A stretch of 64,000 nucleotides of DNA from Hydrogenovibrio thermophilus. GTDB lineage: Bacteria > Pseudomonadota > Gammaproteobacteria > Thiomicrospirales > Thiomicrospiraceae. Position numbers and translations under genes: made by a program. Numbering within the stretch: the first letter of the stretch is position 1; every line of letters starts with the position of its first letter. The stretch is from the NCBI RefSeq assembly GCF_004028275.1, contig NZ_CP035033.1, positions 310,001-374,000 of the forward strand. The letters run 5' to 3'. This document shows positions 27,100-36,770 of this stretch, piece after piece. The notes beneath the pieces are model-generated. The model was not told where the DNA came from. It saw only the letters and a list, made by a program, of their open reading frames with translations, and did no database searches.

Positions 27100-27727
27100 T
27101 TGGAAACGTATTGCAGAACAAGACGAAGCTTACACTGTTCGGGATTTTCAAAAAGCGGCGCAACGCCTGATTGTTGACCAAGTATTGTACCAAGCAAACC
27201 CGAAGCAGAGAGCAGATTATGATTTGGTGGCGACACATGAAATTGTCTTTGCAGAAGCGCTGGATCTATTTGGCTGCATGCTTGATCTCAATGTTCAAGA
27301 GCGATACGCAGCTTGCGTTCCAACGGTCACCGAGGTGAGCAAGATTCCTCTGATGCACACTTTGTTAGCTTTAGTATTGCGAAAACTTTATGACCATCAC
27401 ATGAATAGTGGGTCACTTCACGCAGGCATTGCTGGAGTTAGCTTGCCTGAACTCGAAGCGGCATTCCAGGAATCAACAGGGCGAGAATTGCCAATGAAGC
27501 CCCAATCGGAGCTGCTAGGGATGATGGACGCGATGAAGAGGTGGGGGATAGCTCGCTTGGTCAGAACTGAGAACTTAGGAGAGGCAGCATGGTTTGCAGA
27601 GATTCTTCCTGGAATTCAGAGCCTGATCAACGAGAGAACTCTCGTCATGCTGAAATCACATGCCGAATTTCTGTATGAGCCTGATGGATTGGATGATAAA
27701 GAACAACAAAAGGAGAGCTCTTTATGA
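27089..27727 (+). CDS. jetB: Wadjet protein JetB (MukE/MksE-like, DUF4194)
   Basis: 212 aa. It has the DUF4194 features: FQKAAQRLIVDQVLYQANPKQRADYDLVATHE, VSKIPLMHTLLALVLRKLYDHHMNSG and MDAMKRWGIARLV. JetB is the tandem winged-helix (KITE-type) subunit of the SMC complex. It overlaps jetA by 11 bases and jetC by 4 (ATGA), so translation is coupled. Confidence 0.92.
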   Translation: MPISWKRIAEQDEAYTVRDFQKAAQRLIVDQVLYQANPKQRADYDLVATHEIVFAEALDLFGCMLDLNVQERYAACVPTVTEVSKIPLMHTLLALVLRKLYDHHMNSGSLHAGIAGVSLPELEAAFQESTGRELPMKPQSELLGMMDAMKRWGIARLVRTENLGEAAWFAEILPGIQSLINERTLVMLKSHAEFLYEPDGLDDKEQQKESSL

Positions 27728-30700
27728 AACAGCTCAAACGCATCTCATTGGTTCAATTCTATCTCCATGAAGCAGTTGATATCGAGGTAGAAGGAGCAAC
27801 TGCCTTCTTGGGACCAAATGGCTCAGGTAAATCGTCGACACTTGATGCTATACAGATCGCTATGCTTGGAGGCAATCAGCAGTATATCCGGTTTAATACT
27901 CAGTCAGTATCAGCGAAGCAGCGGCGTAGCTTAGCTGGATACTGCCTTGGTATGCTTCGCAATCCAGAGAAAGATAGTGAAGTGATTGGACGGGCGCGTG
28001 ACGAGGCTCGGACCTACATCGTTTTAGTCTTTGGCAACGATATGGAGACTGAATGGGTTTCTGCTGGAATCTGCATTGAAGCTGATTCAGAAACTGATGA
28101 GCATGAGGTTAAAGGCCTTTTTGTACTTCCGGGGATAGCTCTGAAGGCTGACGACTGTATTGTTTATGATGGTAGTGATCAGCGCCCTATTCCATTTGCA
28201 GACTTTCGAGAAAATGCACGCGAGCAAGCTCGGAAGAGCGGGCGAACTCCTATCTTTACGGATAAGTCGAGTGAATATGTCCAGGAGTTGCTATATTCGC
28301 TGAATGGCGAAAGAATGCCCAATTCCCGACAGTTTATGTCGTCTTTTGTGAAGTCGATGACTCTGAAGAATGTCGATTCGATTGATCAATTTGTCCGAGA
28401 TTACGTCGTTGAATCTAATCCAGTTGATATTGCGACGTTTCGCAAGCAGGTCGAGCAATTTATCGCTTTACGTGATCTGATCATGAGAACAAAGGCAAGA
28501 ATTTCACAGCTTGAAGGTATCATTACTGACTTTGATAGAGCACAGCAGGCAGAATGTCGAATCGCAACTCTTGAAGCCATAAAGGCGGTCTTCAATGTCG
28601 AATGGTTAGGAGAGAAGATTGACAATATTGAAACCCAGATTGATACACTCAAATTCCAGATAAAAACTGCAGAAGGCCTTGCAGCTTATGCGAAGGAACA
28701 GCGAGATCTCAAACAAGATGAAATTACCCAACTGAAGGTTCGCTTGGAGAGCGACCACAAAGAGCAACTTCGGCAACGTCTTGAAGATCAGATTAGCTCC
28801 CAGCGCGAACTAATCACTGCCTACCAACATCCGGAGATATCTCGGGCCAACCGCCTTATCAGTTCGTTAAGAGAATTGATCGACGAACCGAGTTTTTCTG
28901 CTATTCGCAGTCTTATGAGTACAGTGGTTGATGCGTTGGTAGAGGCTCGGGGAAGCGAAGACCCGGGAAGCGCGTTGAGCAAATCAATTTGGAAGCACGA
29001 CGGAAACCTTTCACAAATTCGCATCTTTTCCCAGTCTAATCTGACTACGATCCAAAAAAAGCAAAATGAACTGACCGAGGAACGTGATGCAATTCGACGT
29101 CGGATTTCAGCGGCAGCTCAAACAGGACGCTTGTTGAATGATGGTGCAGCGCGGTTACTAGATATACTTAATCACGCCGGTATGGAGGCTAAGCCTCTGT
29201 CGGCGTTACTACGTATTTCGGATCCAAGCTGGGCTCCGGCATTGGAGGCTTATTTAGGTGGCGACCGTGATGCTCTGATTATCACGGAAGGAAATACCCG
29301 TGAGGCGGTCAAACTCTTACGCCAGGCGAGGCAGAGTGGCATTCAGGTAAGCGGTGCGGCAATCATCCAGCCATTTCATCTCCGCAATATTGACACTTCC
29401 GCTAAAGGTGAGGAATTCGCATTGGGTGTTTTTGAGACAGATGACGAAACGGCGCGCCGTTTCGTTTGGCAGAAGTTCGGAAGCATGCGTTTAGTCGATA
29501 CGGAACTGGAGCTCGAAACTCATCCAAGAGCAATTACCCGTGACGGAATGCTGAGTCAGGGAGGTTTGACCAAATCCATCCGTATCGCACCTATTAGTGA
29601 TCTTCGTATAGGTAAGGAAGTCCAGGACACATCTCTGTTAACGAGACATGCATCGGAGCTCCAGGGAGAGCTGGAACAGTTTGAAAAGCACAGGAAACGT
29701 GTGGAAGGGCTCGAACAAGCTCTTTTTACCAACGCCAACGATGACGGACAAGGTGTCACTGAGAAACTTGCTGAAGCTAATGAGGTGATTAACCTGGCAA
29801 ACCAGAAACTCAAGAGTCTAGATGTTTCACACCTAGACGAGTTGAAGTCTCTTCTTAATACTGCTGTCTCGAAACATTCAGAGTATGACAAACAATATAC
29901 GGAGCACGATCGACTTGCAGCAGGATTAAAAGAGCAAATAGGGCAATGTTGGGAACGGAAAAAGCAACAGGAACGACAGTTCCCAGCAATACGCCAAGCT
30001 GAACATGAAGCTGTAACCAACGCTTTGGTCAATAAAGAGTGGCTGGACAGTATGAAAGACGAGATTGAGCGCGCCGAAACCAGCTATGATTTGCGACTTA
30101 AAGAGGTGGATAGGAAACTTGACTATCACACTCCTCGCTTGAGGAATGCCGAGGAAAAAGCCTCTCTTGAGCTTGCCCGTTATGTTCAGGACGAGCGTCT
30201 AGATGTTCAAGTTGCAGATATGGAATGGCATGAACGTTACGACTGGGTTCTAGAGGAGAAAATGAAGCTTTTTGATACGGAATTGCATCGGTACGAAGAG
30301 GAAGCTGAGCTAGCCCGTCAGGCGTCTGAGGAAACGCTGCGCTCGGACATCGCCATGTCTCTCCATGATAGATTCAAAGAAATGGAGTTGGAGCGCCGGG
30401 AGAGAAACAAAATACTTGAGTCTTGTCCTTCATTCACTGGCGGAGAACGTTACAAGTTTACGGCTAAGGTTGTGCCACAATATGAAGCATTGGTGCGATA
30501 TATCAACCAAATTGCTCAAGACGACAACAATTTTTCTTTGTTTGCAGAAAATCCCGATGAGATTAATGAAACACTTCGCGATCTCGTAGAAGCCGCAGCT
30601 GACTCAGGTAACGCAAGTGGGGTTCTAGATTATCGACAGTTTTATACTTTTGATTTAGACATCCTAGTCGATGGTAAAAGAGTCGATCGAATGAGTAACC

Positions 30701-31146
30701 GGCAAGGGGCGGGATCCAATGGTGAACATATAGCACCTATGTATGTTGCTGCGGGCGCAGCTCTTGCAAAGGCTTATCGGCTCCACAGTAACAAAGGGAA
30801 GCAACGCGGTATTGGACTTATTTGCCTTGATGAGGCTTTTCATGGCATGGACACAATCAACGCTATAGCTACAGCACGTTTCCTACAAAGCATTGGCTTG
30901 CAGCTCATTATGGCGGGGCCGGAGCTTGAACGCACTAAGCTGGCACCTGTAACTCAGACTATCTATGACCTGGATCGAGAAGGTTTGGATCTACAAATGG
31001 AACGGACCAAGTTCAAGGAGGCAGCCAACAAGCTGATGGTAAGTGATATGCCTGACGAGAACCCTGAAATTATGAAAGGTGCGTATCAGCAACTCGGACT
31101 TGAACAGCCAACAGAATATGCACTTTCCAATGATGGTGGACAATGA
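27724..31146 (+). CDS. jetC: Wadjet SMC-like ATPase JetC (MukB/MksB-like)
   Basis: 1140 aa. Walker A FLGPNGSGKSSTLDAIQ is at about residues 27-43. Long coiled coils flank a central hinge, with NDGAARLLDILNHAGMEAKPLS near it. The C-terminal head has the signature-like RQGAGSNGEHIAPMYVAAGAAL and Walker B GLICLDEAFHGMD near residue 1035. The ATPase forms the DNA-loop-extruding motor that detects circular plasmid DNA. It shares a 4-base overlap with jetD. Confidence 0.95.
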   Translation: MKQLKRISLVQFYLHEAVDIEVEGATAFLGPNGSGKSSTLDAIQIAMLGGNQQYIRFNTQSVSAKQRRSLAGYCLGMLRNPEKDSEVIGRARDEARTYIVLVFGNDMETEWVSAGICIEADSETDEHEVKGLFVLPGIALKADDCIVYDGSDQRPIPFADFRENAREQARKSGRTPIFTDKSSEYVQELLYSLNGERMPNSRQFMSSFVKSMTLKNVDSIDQFVRDYVVESNPVDIATFRKQVEQFIALRDLIMRTKARISQLEGIITDFDRAQQAECRIATLEAIKAVFNVEWLGEKIDNIETQIDTLKFQIKTAEGLAAYAKEQRDLKQDEITQLKVRLESDHKEQLRQRLEDQISSQRELITAYQHPEISRANRLISSLRELIDEPSFSAIRSLMSTVVDALVEARGSEDPGSALSKSIWKHDGNLSQIRIFSQSNLTTIQKKQNELTEERDAIRRRISAAAQTGRLLNDGAARLLDILNHAGMEAKPLSALLRISDPSWAPALEAYLGGDRDALIITEGNTREAVKLLRQARQSGIQVSGAAIIQPFHLRNIDTSAKGEEFALGVFETDDETARRFVWQKFGSMRLVDTELELETHPRAITRDGMLSQGGLTKSIRIAPISDLRIGKEVQDTSLLTRHASELQGELEQFEKHRKRVEGLEQALFTNANDDGQGVTEKLAEANEVINLANQKLKSLDVSHLDELKSLLNTAVSKHSEYDKQYTEHDRLAAGLKEQIGQCWERKKQQERQFPAIRQAEHEAVTNALVNKEWLDSMKDEIERAETSYDLRLKEVDRKLDYHTPRLRNAEEKASLELARYVQDERLDVQVADMEWHERYDWVLEEKMKLFDTELHRYEEEAELARQASEETLRSDIAMSLHDRFKEMELERRERNKILESCPSFTGGERYKFTAKVVPQYEALVRYINQIAQDDNNFSLFAENPDEINETLRDLVEAAADSGNASGVLDYRQFYTFDLDILVDGKRVDRMSNRQGAGSNGEHIAPMYVAAGAALAKAYRLHSNKGKQRGIGLICLDEAFHGMDTINAIATARFLQSIGLQLIMAGPELERTKLAPVTQTIYDLDREGLDLQMERTKFKEAANKLMVSDMPDENPEIMKGAYQQLGLEQPTEYALSNDGGQ

Positions 31147-32381
31147 TGTTGGGCTCAGGAGGGGATGCATGTGATAAGAGTATGCGTCGTCTTATCAAAA
31201 AGGCTGCGCGTGCTATTTTCGCAGATGGCGCACTGGAACCATCAGTGGAAAAGTTTTCGGTGAGTTTGCCAGCAACGAAATCGAGCTTGCAGGAGTACTA
31301 TCGTCTTGAGCGCTTTGCAGATAGAGAGGAGTATCACGCGCGACTTCAGATCTACTCAAAGGTAAAAGCGATAGCGGTAGATTGGGACCTCGGTGCAGGA
31401 GATAGAGGCCAGCTTGCTAGAGTAACGCTACTCGACCCTAAAGCAGTAGTGAATATCCTTGGTGAAGAATTACCTTGGGAAGTCGCATCGCGGGCCATTG
31501 CAAAAATAGAATCTGTCGCTAGAGAAGGGCTTCCTAATGTTGACCGGATTGTTGATGACTGGCGTCGTGGGAAGGCCCCTGCCGGAGTGGCAGCCGAGCG
31601 TGCGAATCAACTGGTCGATAGCATGAATATCATTGATGCGGCGCAGAAACTTTCTGAAGGTGGACAAGATGTTTTGCTCCGGAAGCTGAGCGCCAGACTA
31701 TTCCACGATAGTAAAAGGATAGAAGCGCTCTCTCGTCAGCTTGCTTTTCTTCTTGGAGAACCTACAGAAAGCGAACAAGAGGATGTTTTTGCAAGGTTGG
31801 GTTTGGTAAAACATCCTCAACCTATGCTTCTGAGTGGTCCAACGGGTTGCAAAATTCAAATTGATGGGGAGGCCATTCCACTGGCGTACCCTTATCTAGG
31901 CGTCAGGCCGGACAATATTAGAGGTCTGATTTGTTCAAGTGATCGTATTCGGCGTGTTCTTACCATTGAGAATCTTGCTAGCTTCAACGAAGCAGCTGAC
32001 AGCTCAGAAAACGCGAAGGATTTGCTGATCGTTTATCTTGCTGGTAACCCTACACCATCTTTTCTTGCTGCATACAATCGAATACTTGGATCGTTAGAAC
32101 CCACGAAAATACTGCACTGGGGCGACATTGACCTAGGAGGGTTTAGGATTGCGGCAAGGTTGGCCGATAGCGTCAAAACTATGGGCTACACTCTTGATCT
32201 TTGGCGAATGAATCCCTTAGAGGTAGTTACAGGCCAGCAAAAAACCGCTCCACAAAAGAAAATCGAAGAAGTATCAACAATATGTAAGAACTACGGATGG
32301 AGCAAGGAAGCCGAAGGACTGCAGAATTCCCCAGTTTTTCAGGAGCAAGAATTCATCGACTGGGTTTCTCCGAATGATTAA
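31143..32381 (+). CDS. jetD: Wadjet nuclease JetD (Toprim, topoisomerase VI-like)
   Basis: 412 aa. The N-terminal region is DUF3322-like (SKVKAIAVDWDLGAGDRGQLARVTLLD). The C-terminal half is a Toprim domain of the Spo11/topoisomerase VI A kind, with glutamate in RVLTIENLASFNE and the DxD motif in LHWGDIDLGGFRI near residue 321. JetD cuts DNA trapped by JetABC. The gene overlaps jetC by 4 bases and completes an intact four-gene Wadjet operon. The catalytic residues appear intact. Confidence 0.94.
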   Translation: MMLGSGGDACDKSMRRLIKKAARAIFADGALEPSVEKFSVSLPATKSSLQEYYRLERFADREEYHARLQIYSKVKAIAVDWDLGAGDRGQLARVTLLDPKAVVNILGEELPWEVASRAIAKIESVAREGLPNVDRIVDDWRRGKAPAGVAAERANQLVDSMNIIDAAQKLSEGGQDVLLRKLSARLFHDSKRIEALSRQLAFLLGEPTESEQEDVFARLGLVKHPQPMLLSGPTGCKIQIDGEAIPLAYPYLGVRPDNIRGLICSSDRIRRVLTIENLASFNEAADSSENAKDLLIVYLAGNPTPSFLAAYNRILGSLEPTKILHWGDIDLGGFRIAARLADSVKTMGYTLDLWRMNPLEVVTGQQKTAPQKKIEEVSTICKNYGWSKEAEGLQNSPVFQEQEFIDWVSPND

Positions 32382-32861
32382 ATGGGAGGGTGTGAAGATT
32401 CTGAGCACTCTCGATTGATCCCCTTTATATTGTTGTTTCATTCAAGATAGATTGAACAGTAAGAATGTTCAATCCTTCCCAAAAACCAGTTCGGCTGCTT
32501 CATGTTTAAACTTAATAGAAAATGTACGTCTTTGTCTTTTCGTGGAATACCTTATTGTTGGTTTCATCTAGATATTTTAATCAAGTGCCCGACTCCTCTC
32601 CTCAAAATAATAAGCCAAGTATCGCCGTACCTGCTCCGGCCTGATCTTTTTCTGCAATCGCTTATCGAAAAAATTAACAATATTCGATTTCTCTTTATCA
32701 CAAGCAGAATATTTGTACTTTTGAATTCGAAAGAATAACGCATCCTCCACCCAATACGGAAACTCCAAATAAGGCGTTTTAATCATATAGCTAAACGTAT
32801 TAGTGACTTGACAGGCCTTCACAAAGATTTCCGGCCAGCCCTGCAATAAATGATAAAGCAT
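32382..32861. other. Intergenic region with a possible truncated gene on the minus strand
   Basis: A 94-codon frame (32861 down to 32577, minus) begins exactly where the IS3 remnant starts, so a longer gene may have been cut by the insertion. Its product (LLQGWPEIFVKACQ ... KKIRPEQVRRYLAYYFEER) is helical and not recognised. The rest of this stretch holds no credible gene. Confidence 0.35.
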
Positions 32862-33065
32862 TGTAACCCTCCCTTAAAATAGGGGCATATTAAATTAGAG
32901 TTCTCCGGTTTATACTGAGCAAAACGGAGAGCATCATGAAAAAGTCACGTTATAGCGAAACACAGATCGTCAAGATTCTTAAAGAGGTCGAAGCCGGACG
33001 GCTGGTCAAAGAGGTTTGTCGGGATTATGGTATCTCGGACGCCACCTACTACAACTGGAAAGCGA
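32862..33065 (+). mobile_element. IS3-family remnant, left end only
   Basis: The remnant begins with TGTAACCCTCCC, a TG-starting end as in IS3-family elements, and carries the first part of an OrfA transposase. Homology stops at about 33065. No OrfB and no right end are seen, so it is a deletion relic. Confidence 0.7.
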
Positions 33066-33079
33066 TTAACTCCAGGTAA
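32936..33079 (+). pseudogene. IS3-family transposase OrfA, truncated
   Basis: 47 codons that start MKKSRYSETQIVKILKEVEA and continue through the helix-turn-helix of IS3 OrfA (VKEVCRDYGISDATYYNWK). The frame then runs into unrelated sequence and stops. Full OrfA proteins are roughly twice as long. Confidence 0.85.
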
Positions 33080-33539
33080 AGTATTTTTGAAAAGGCTAAG
33101 GTCTTTTCTTCAAAACCAACAACATTCCTTTTTTATTGCTTCCGGAAGTGACGCCAGCATATTAAATCTGTTTAGTGAGTATCACGAACCTTTTTTTAAA
33201 GCGGCTATTCAGTTAAAGGTTGATGTTAATGAAGAGCTGAAGCATCTGAATTGCTACTAATTTAGTAAGTTCACTGGAGGAATTGCAAAAATACACCTCC
33301 GTTATGAAAATTTTTACTACTCAAAAAAAATGGCGACAATACTCTATTCGGTTATGTCAAAGTTTATTAAAAATTAATAGCTTTGGACATTAGAATTATG
33401 TACGAAATAACCTAGTAGAGCCCGGAGAAAAGAAATTAATGCTCCCAAATACTTTTATAATTAAATGGTGCGATTTGAAAAGTTTTGAAGATGAGTGATT
33501 TAAAGTCTGGTTTTTTAAAAGGCATATAAGGTTAATTTT
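33080..33539. other. Intergenic region, no gene seen
   Basis: 460 AT-rich bases. A short frame to 33260 (ending DVNEELKHLNCY) has no start of its own beyond the IS relic and is not recognised. The promoter of the next operon probably lies here. Confidence 0.5.
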
Positions 33540-35003
33540 ATGAGAAGCATCGGAGCCGTAATATTTGATTTAGATGATACTTTAGTAGCTACTAGCACAC
33601 TGGAGGACTATAGAGTAAAAGGCGATAGGCAGGGCTTAGATGCAAATATACATAAATCTGTATTATTTAAGCCAGTGAAAGGAATGCTTCAAGCAATAAA
33701 AGACCGTGGTTTACCTTTAGGACTGGTCACTAACTCTCCTAGATGGTATGCAGAAAAGTTATTAAGGTATCATGAGATTGATATTTTTGATGCAGTGGTT
33801 TGCTATGACGATGTTGGTCAGGTTGGCATGAAACCATCACCTAATGGAATTAAGTTAGCTTTAGAAAAATTAGGTTTTGAGCATGGAGATAGGGCTGTCT
33901 ATATAGGAGACCACGATAATGACTTCGTGGCCGCTTACGAAGCTGGAATAAAACCCCTGGCCCCTTCATGGGCAAAAAGAAATCCAATTTCAAAAATACC
34001 GGCGGTGATTATTAGCTCTTCTACTCTCATTGATAATTTAAGCGATTATGAAGAATTAAAGCTGATTGCCGATAGAACAGCGAAGCACAAGGCGTTTGAT
34101 TTCCCTAAGAAACAAATGAATTTCATGCCGTTAAATGAAGATGGTAATCTTGTGCCAATTGAAAAAAATAAAATCAAGCTTATTACCTTTGGAAGGTACT
34201 TCAGCCAAAAATCAGCCTTAACCGCAAAATTACATGAAAGTCATCAGTTATCAAAGGATATTGTTGCAAAGGAAGAAAGTGAGACATATGTTATTCCTCA
34301 ATATTATGTGAATTTAATTGCAAGGGTGGTAGAGCAATTACCATTGTATTTGTTCAGGGGAACGGGAAAAGTTTTTGATATAGTTACAGTTGTACCAGCC
34401 AAAAAAGAAAAGAATCCTAGGCTTGAAAATATGCTCAAAAGGGTTGCTAAATTGAATAGCTCAGAATCGATTTTTATTGAGGATTTATTTGAGTTTTCGA
34501 AAGGTGCACCGAGTTTAAAAACTTTGGGAGCAAAAGCAAATCGAGAAAGAGCACTTCACGAAACGCTAAGCATAAAACAAAAGCATATTGGTTTGGTGAA
34601 TGGAAAATCTATTCTGATTATTGACGATGTTATTACAACTGGCGCTACATTTAGCCATATATTTTCTCTTCTTGAAGGGGCAGGGGTAAGTTTTACCTTC
34701 GGAGCATGTTTAGCAAAGACGGTTAGTACATATGAAGACGCTCCTATTTGTCCGAAGTGCGGCAGGCAGATGCGAGTTAGAAAGCGCAAAGATGGATCTG
34801 GTATTCATTTTTATGGTTGTACTGGCTATTTTGAAGCAGAAAATAAGTGTAGTCACACAGAGTCCATAAAGGTTAAAGATTGTCCCAGTTGTGGAAGGAA
34901 GATGGCCAAACAATATAACTCAAAAGAAAACAAGGTGTTTCTTGGGTGCGAGGGATTTAGGGACAAAACAAACCCGTGTTCATATGTTGAGAGTTATAGG
35001 TAA
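33540..35003 (+). CDS. HAD phosphatase-phosphoribosyltransferase-zinc ribbon fusion
   Basis: 487 aa with three parts. Residues 1-160 are a HAD hydrolase with all motifs: D10-L-D12-D-T, T64-N65, K98 and G-D124-H-D-N-D128. About 215-400 is a ComF-like phosphoribosyltransferase whose PRPP loop reads IIDDVITTGAT near residue 360. About 404-485 holds two topoisomerase-type zinc ribbons (CPKCGRQM ... YGCTGYF; CPSCGRKM ... LGCEGF). The stop is 2 bases before a DprA-like gene, so they form an operon. A nucleotide- or base-processing enzyme recruited to DNA by the ribbons is inferred. It is AT-rich cargo. Confidence 0.85.
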   Translation: MRSIGAVIFDLDDTLVATSTLEDYRVKGDRQGLDANIHKSVLFKPVKGMLQAIKDRGLPLGLVTNSPRWYAEKLLRYHEIDIFDAVVCYDDVGQVGMKPSPNGIKLALEKLGFEHGDRAVYIGDHDNDFVAAYEAGIKPLAPSWAKRNPISKIPAVIISSSTLIDNLSDYEELKLIADRTAKHKAFDFPKKQMNFMPLNEDGNLVPIEKNKIKLITFGRYFSQKSALTAKLHESHQLSKDIVAKEESETYVIPQYYVNLIARVVEQLPLYLFRGTGKVFDIVTVVPAKKEKNPRLENMLKRVAKLNSSESIFIEDLFEFSKGAPSLKTLGAKANRERALHETLSIKQKHIGLVNGKSILIIDDVITTGATFSHIFSLLEGAGVSFTFGACLAKTVSTYEDAPICPKCGRQMRVRKRKDGSGIHFYGCTGYFEAENKCSHTESIKVKDCPSCGRKMAKQYNSKENKVFLGCEGFRDKTNPCSYVESYR

Positions 35004-35005
35004 AT

Positions 35006-36004
35006 ATGGCTTCAAAAAATACGGAATCCCTCCTCGCATTGCGGTTTTTGAAGGGCGTTGGGAAAAAGTATCTAAATCAGATATCTTTATCGGCTGAGAT
35101 AGCAGGCATTTCAGTAGAAAGCGCTTTTTTTTCCAGTAAATTGGGGCAAGGTAAATTTGATGCTACTGAAGTGCAAGAGGCTTATGAGAAAGCTAAAGAG
35201 CAGATACGTATAGCAGAGGAAATGGGGCACAACATTATATCTAAGCTTGATGATGTGTATCCAGATTCACTGAAAGAGTTGTCAGATGCTCCACCTGTAT
35301 TATTTTGTGCAGGAAATTTATCTATCCTAAAAGAAAATATTGTCACTGTTATTGGAACGAGGTCTCCTACCGAACATGGGAAATATATTGCAAAAAAAGT
35401 GACTGATTGGTTTGTAGAAAATAACTGGGTAATTGCTAGTGGGCTCGCGAAAGGGATAGACACAATTGCGCATAAATCATGCTTAGAACGAGGCGGAAAG
35501 ACAATTTCAGTGTTAGCTCATGGTTTGGAAAAAATATATCCAGCAGAAAACAGAGCGTTAGCTGAAGAAATTATTTCGTCAAATGGACTTTTAGTAACGG
35601 AATACGGGTATAACTCGTATGTTGGCAAATCCAATTTTGTTGAGAGAGATCGTATCCAAGCTGCCCTAGCAAAAGCAGTTCTGCTTGTTCAGTCCGGTTT
35701 AAATGGTGGGAGTTTGCATGCCTCAAGATCGATAATTAATTATGGTAGATATTTAGTTGTAGTTGGGCAGTCAAAAACCGATGTTGCTAATCAAGAACCA
35801 AATATTATGGCTAATGAATTACTGATAAATGGGGAAAAAAGTCAAAGGTTAAAACTGTTGCAAACTGATGAGTTGGGACTAAAAAAAGTACTTTATTTAA
35901 AAGATAAGACACTTTTTGATAAGGTTGATAGCATTATTTTGCGAGGGCCTCTTTATGGTGAGTACGGCGTTGAGTCTCAATATTTGAATAAAGAGCTTTT
36001 TTAG
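35006..36004 (+). CDS. DprA-like SLOG-domain protein
   Basis: 332 aa. It has an N-terminal helical region, then the DprA Rossmann (SLOG) fold: VIGTRSPTEHGKYIA, ASGLAKGIDTIAHKSCL and LAHGLEKIYPAENRALAEEI. The DprA motif FPxRNRIIAGLS is replaced by FVERDRIQAALA, and there is no clear C-terminal winged helix. It is thus a divergent paralogue of the chromosomal dprA at 3276-4412, not a replacement. With the HAD-PRTase gene 2 bases upstream it likely forms a defence or DNA-uptake control module. SLOG domains also bind nucleotide signals. Confidence 0.85.
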   Translation: MASKNTESLLALRFLKGVGKKYLNQISLSAEIAGISVESAFFSSKLGQGKFDATEVQEAYEKAKEQIRIAEEMGHNIISKLDDVYPDSLKELSDAPPVLFCAGNLSILKENIVTVIGTRSPTEHGKYIAKKVTDWFVENNWVIASGLAKGIDTIAHKSCLERGGKTISVLAHGLEKIYPAENRALAEEIISSNGLLVTEYGYNSYVGKSNFVERDRIQAALAKAVLLVQSGLNGGSLHASRSIINYGRYLVVVGQSKTDVANQEPNIMANELLINGEKSQRLKLLQTDELGLKKVLYLKDKTLFDKVDSIILRGPLYGEYGVESQYLNKELF

Positions 36005-36062
36005 GGAATAGAGTTTAGGTTGCGAGGAAGATATTTCAAAGTAAAAACTTATTATTTATTGT

Positions 36063-36770
36063 TTAAGTTATTGTTTCTTCTATCAAAGACCTGAAATCAT
36101 GTAGGAGACTATTTTCAGGTGCTCCTCCATAAACAAGCCAACTGAAATGATCATCCAGTATTTCCAAAGCTTCATCTGATAGTTTGTATCCCGTAAATTC
36201 ATACGACATTGAGTGAGCACCGATTGCTTGGGTGTGATCCAGTCTTAAAATCGATGATTCCCCATTTTTTATCGGAAGGTGATCCCACTGAAACTGTGGA
36301 TATTCGCAATGCTTAACTCTTTCTACAAATGCTTCTGAATAGCCAGCCCTTGAGTCTTTTTTTGAGGCACCATAATACGGTGAAACTAAAACGGTTGGAG
36401 AGGTGGAATGGTTTGGCTTGCCTTGTGTTAGTTTTTTATCAATATCTACTGGATTGGCATTTCCTATAACCAAACAATACCTTCTTTTAGCTCTATATGC
36501 AGCCCAAATCTCTGAGTCAGGTTTTGTCATTGCAGCAACAGGTAAAGAGGAAGCTTTAAATTTTTGTCCTACAGATAAGGGCTTAATAACAATGTCAGCC
36601 CCACTGTGATCAGTAGCGTTTGTTCTTCCAATGGGTTCAAAGGAGTATGGTCTATGATCTACATGAGGGATGAAAGCCTTGATTAGTGCCCCCCTAACTA
36701 AATTTTTCTCTGGGTGATCAATCCACCAGTTGTTTGATAGATTTTGTATACAGTCATCAGGATAAGTCAT
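36063..36770 (-). CDS. Hypothetical protein, candidate toxin next to Panacea antitoxin
   Basis: 235 aa, not recognised. The sequence is mixed alpha/beta and soluble, with an early SFEPIGRTNATDHSGADIVI, a central AAYRAKRRYCLVIGNANPVD and the C-terminal FTGYKLSDEALEILDDHFSWLVYGG. It follows the Panacea-domain gene with a 4-base overlap (ATGA), so the two are cotranslated. By position it is a candidate toxin or effector; nothing in the sequence names a mechanism. Confidence 0.65.
   Translation of the reverse strand: MTYPDDCIQNLSNNWWIDHPEKNLVRGALIKAFIPHVDHRPYSFEPIGRTNATDHSGADIVIKPLSVGQKFKASSLPVAAMTKPDSEIWAAYRAKRRYCLVIGNANPVDIDKKLTQGKPNHSTSPTVLVSPYYGASKKDSRAGYSEAFVERVKHCEYPQFQWDHLPIKNGESSILRLDHTQAIGAHSMSYEFTGYKLSDEALEILDDHFSWLVYGGAPENSLLHDFRSLIEETIT

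Noticed and set aside
33027-33260. 77-codon frame after the IS relic
   Set aside because: It starts inside the IS fragment in the wrong frame and has no recognisable content.
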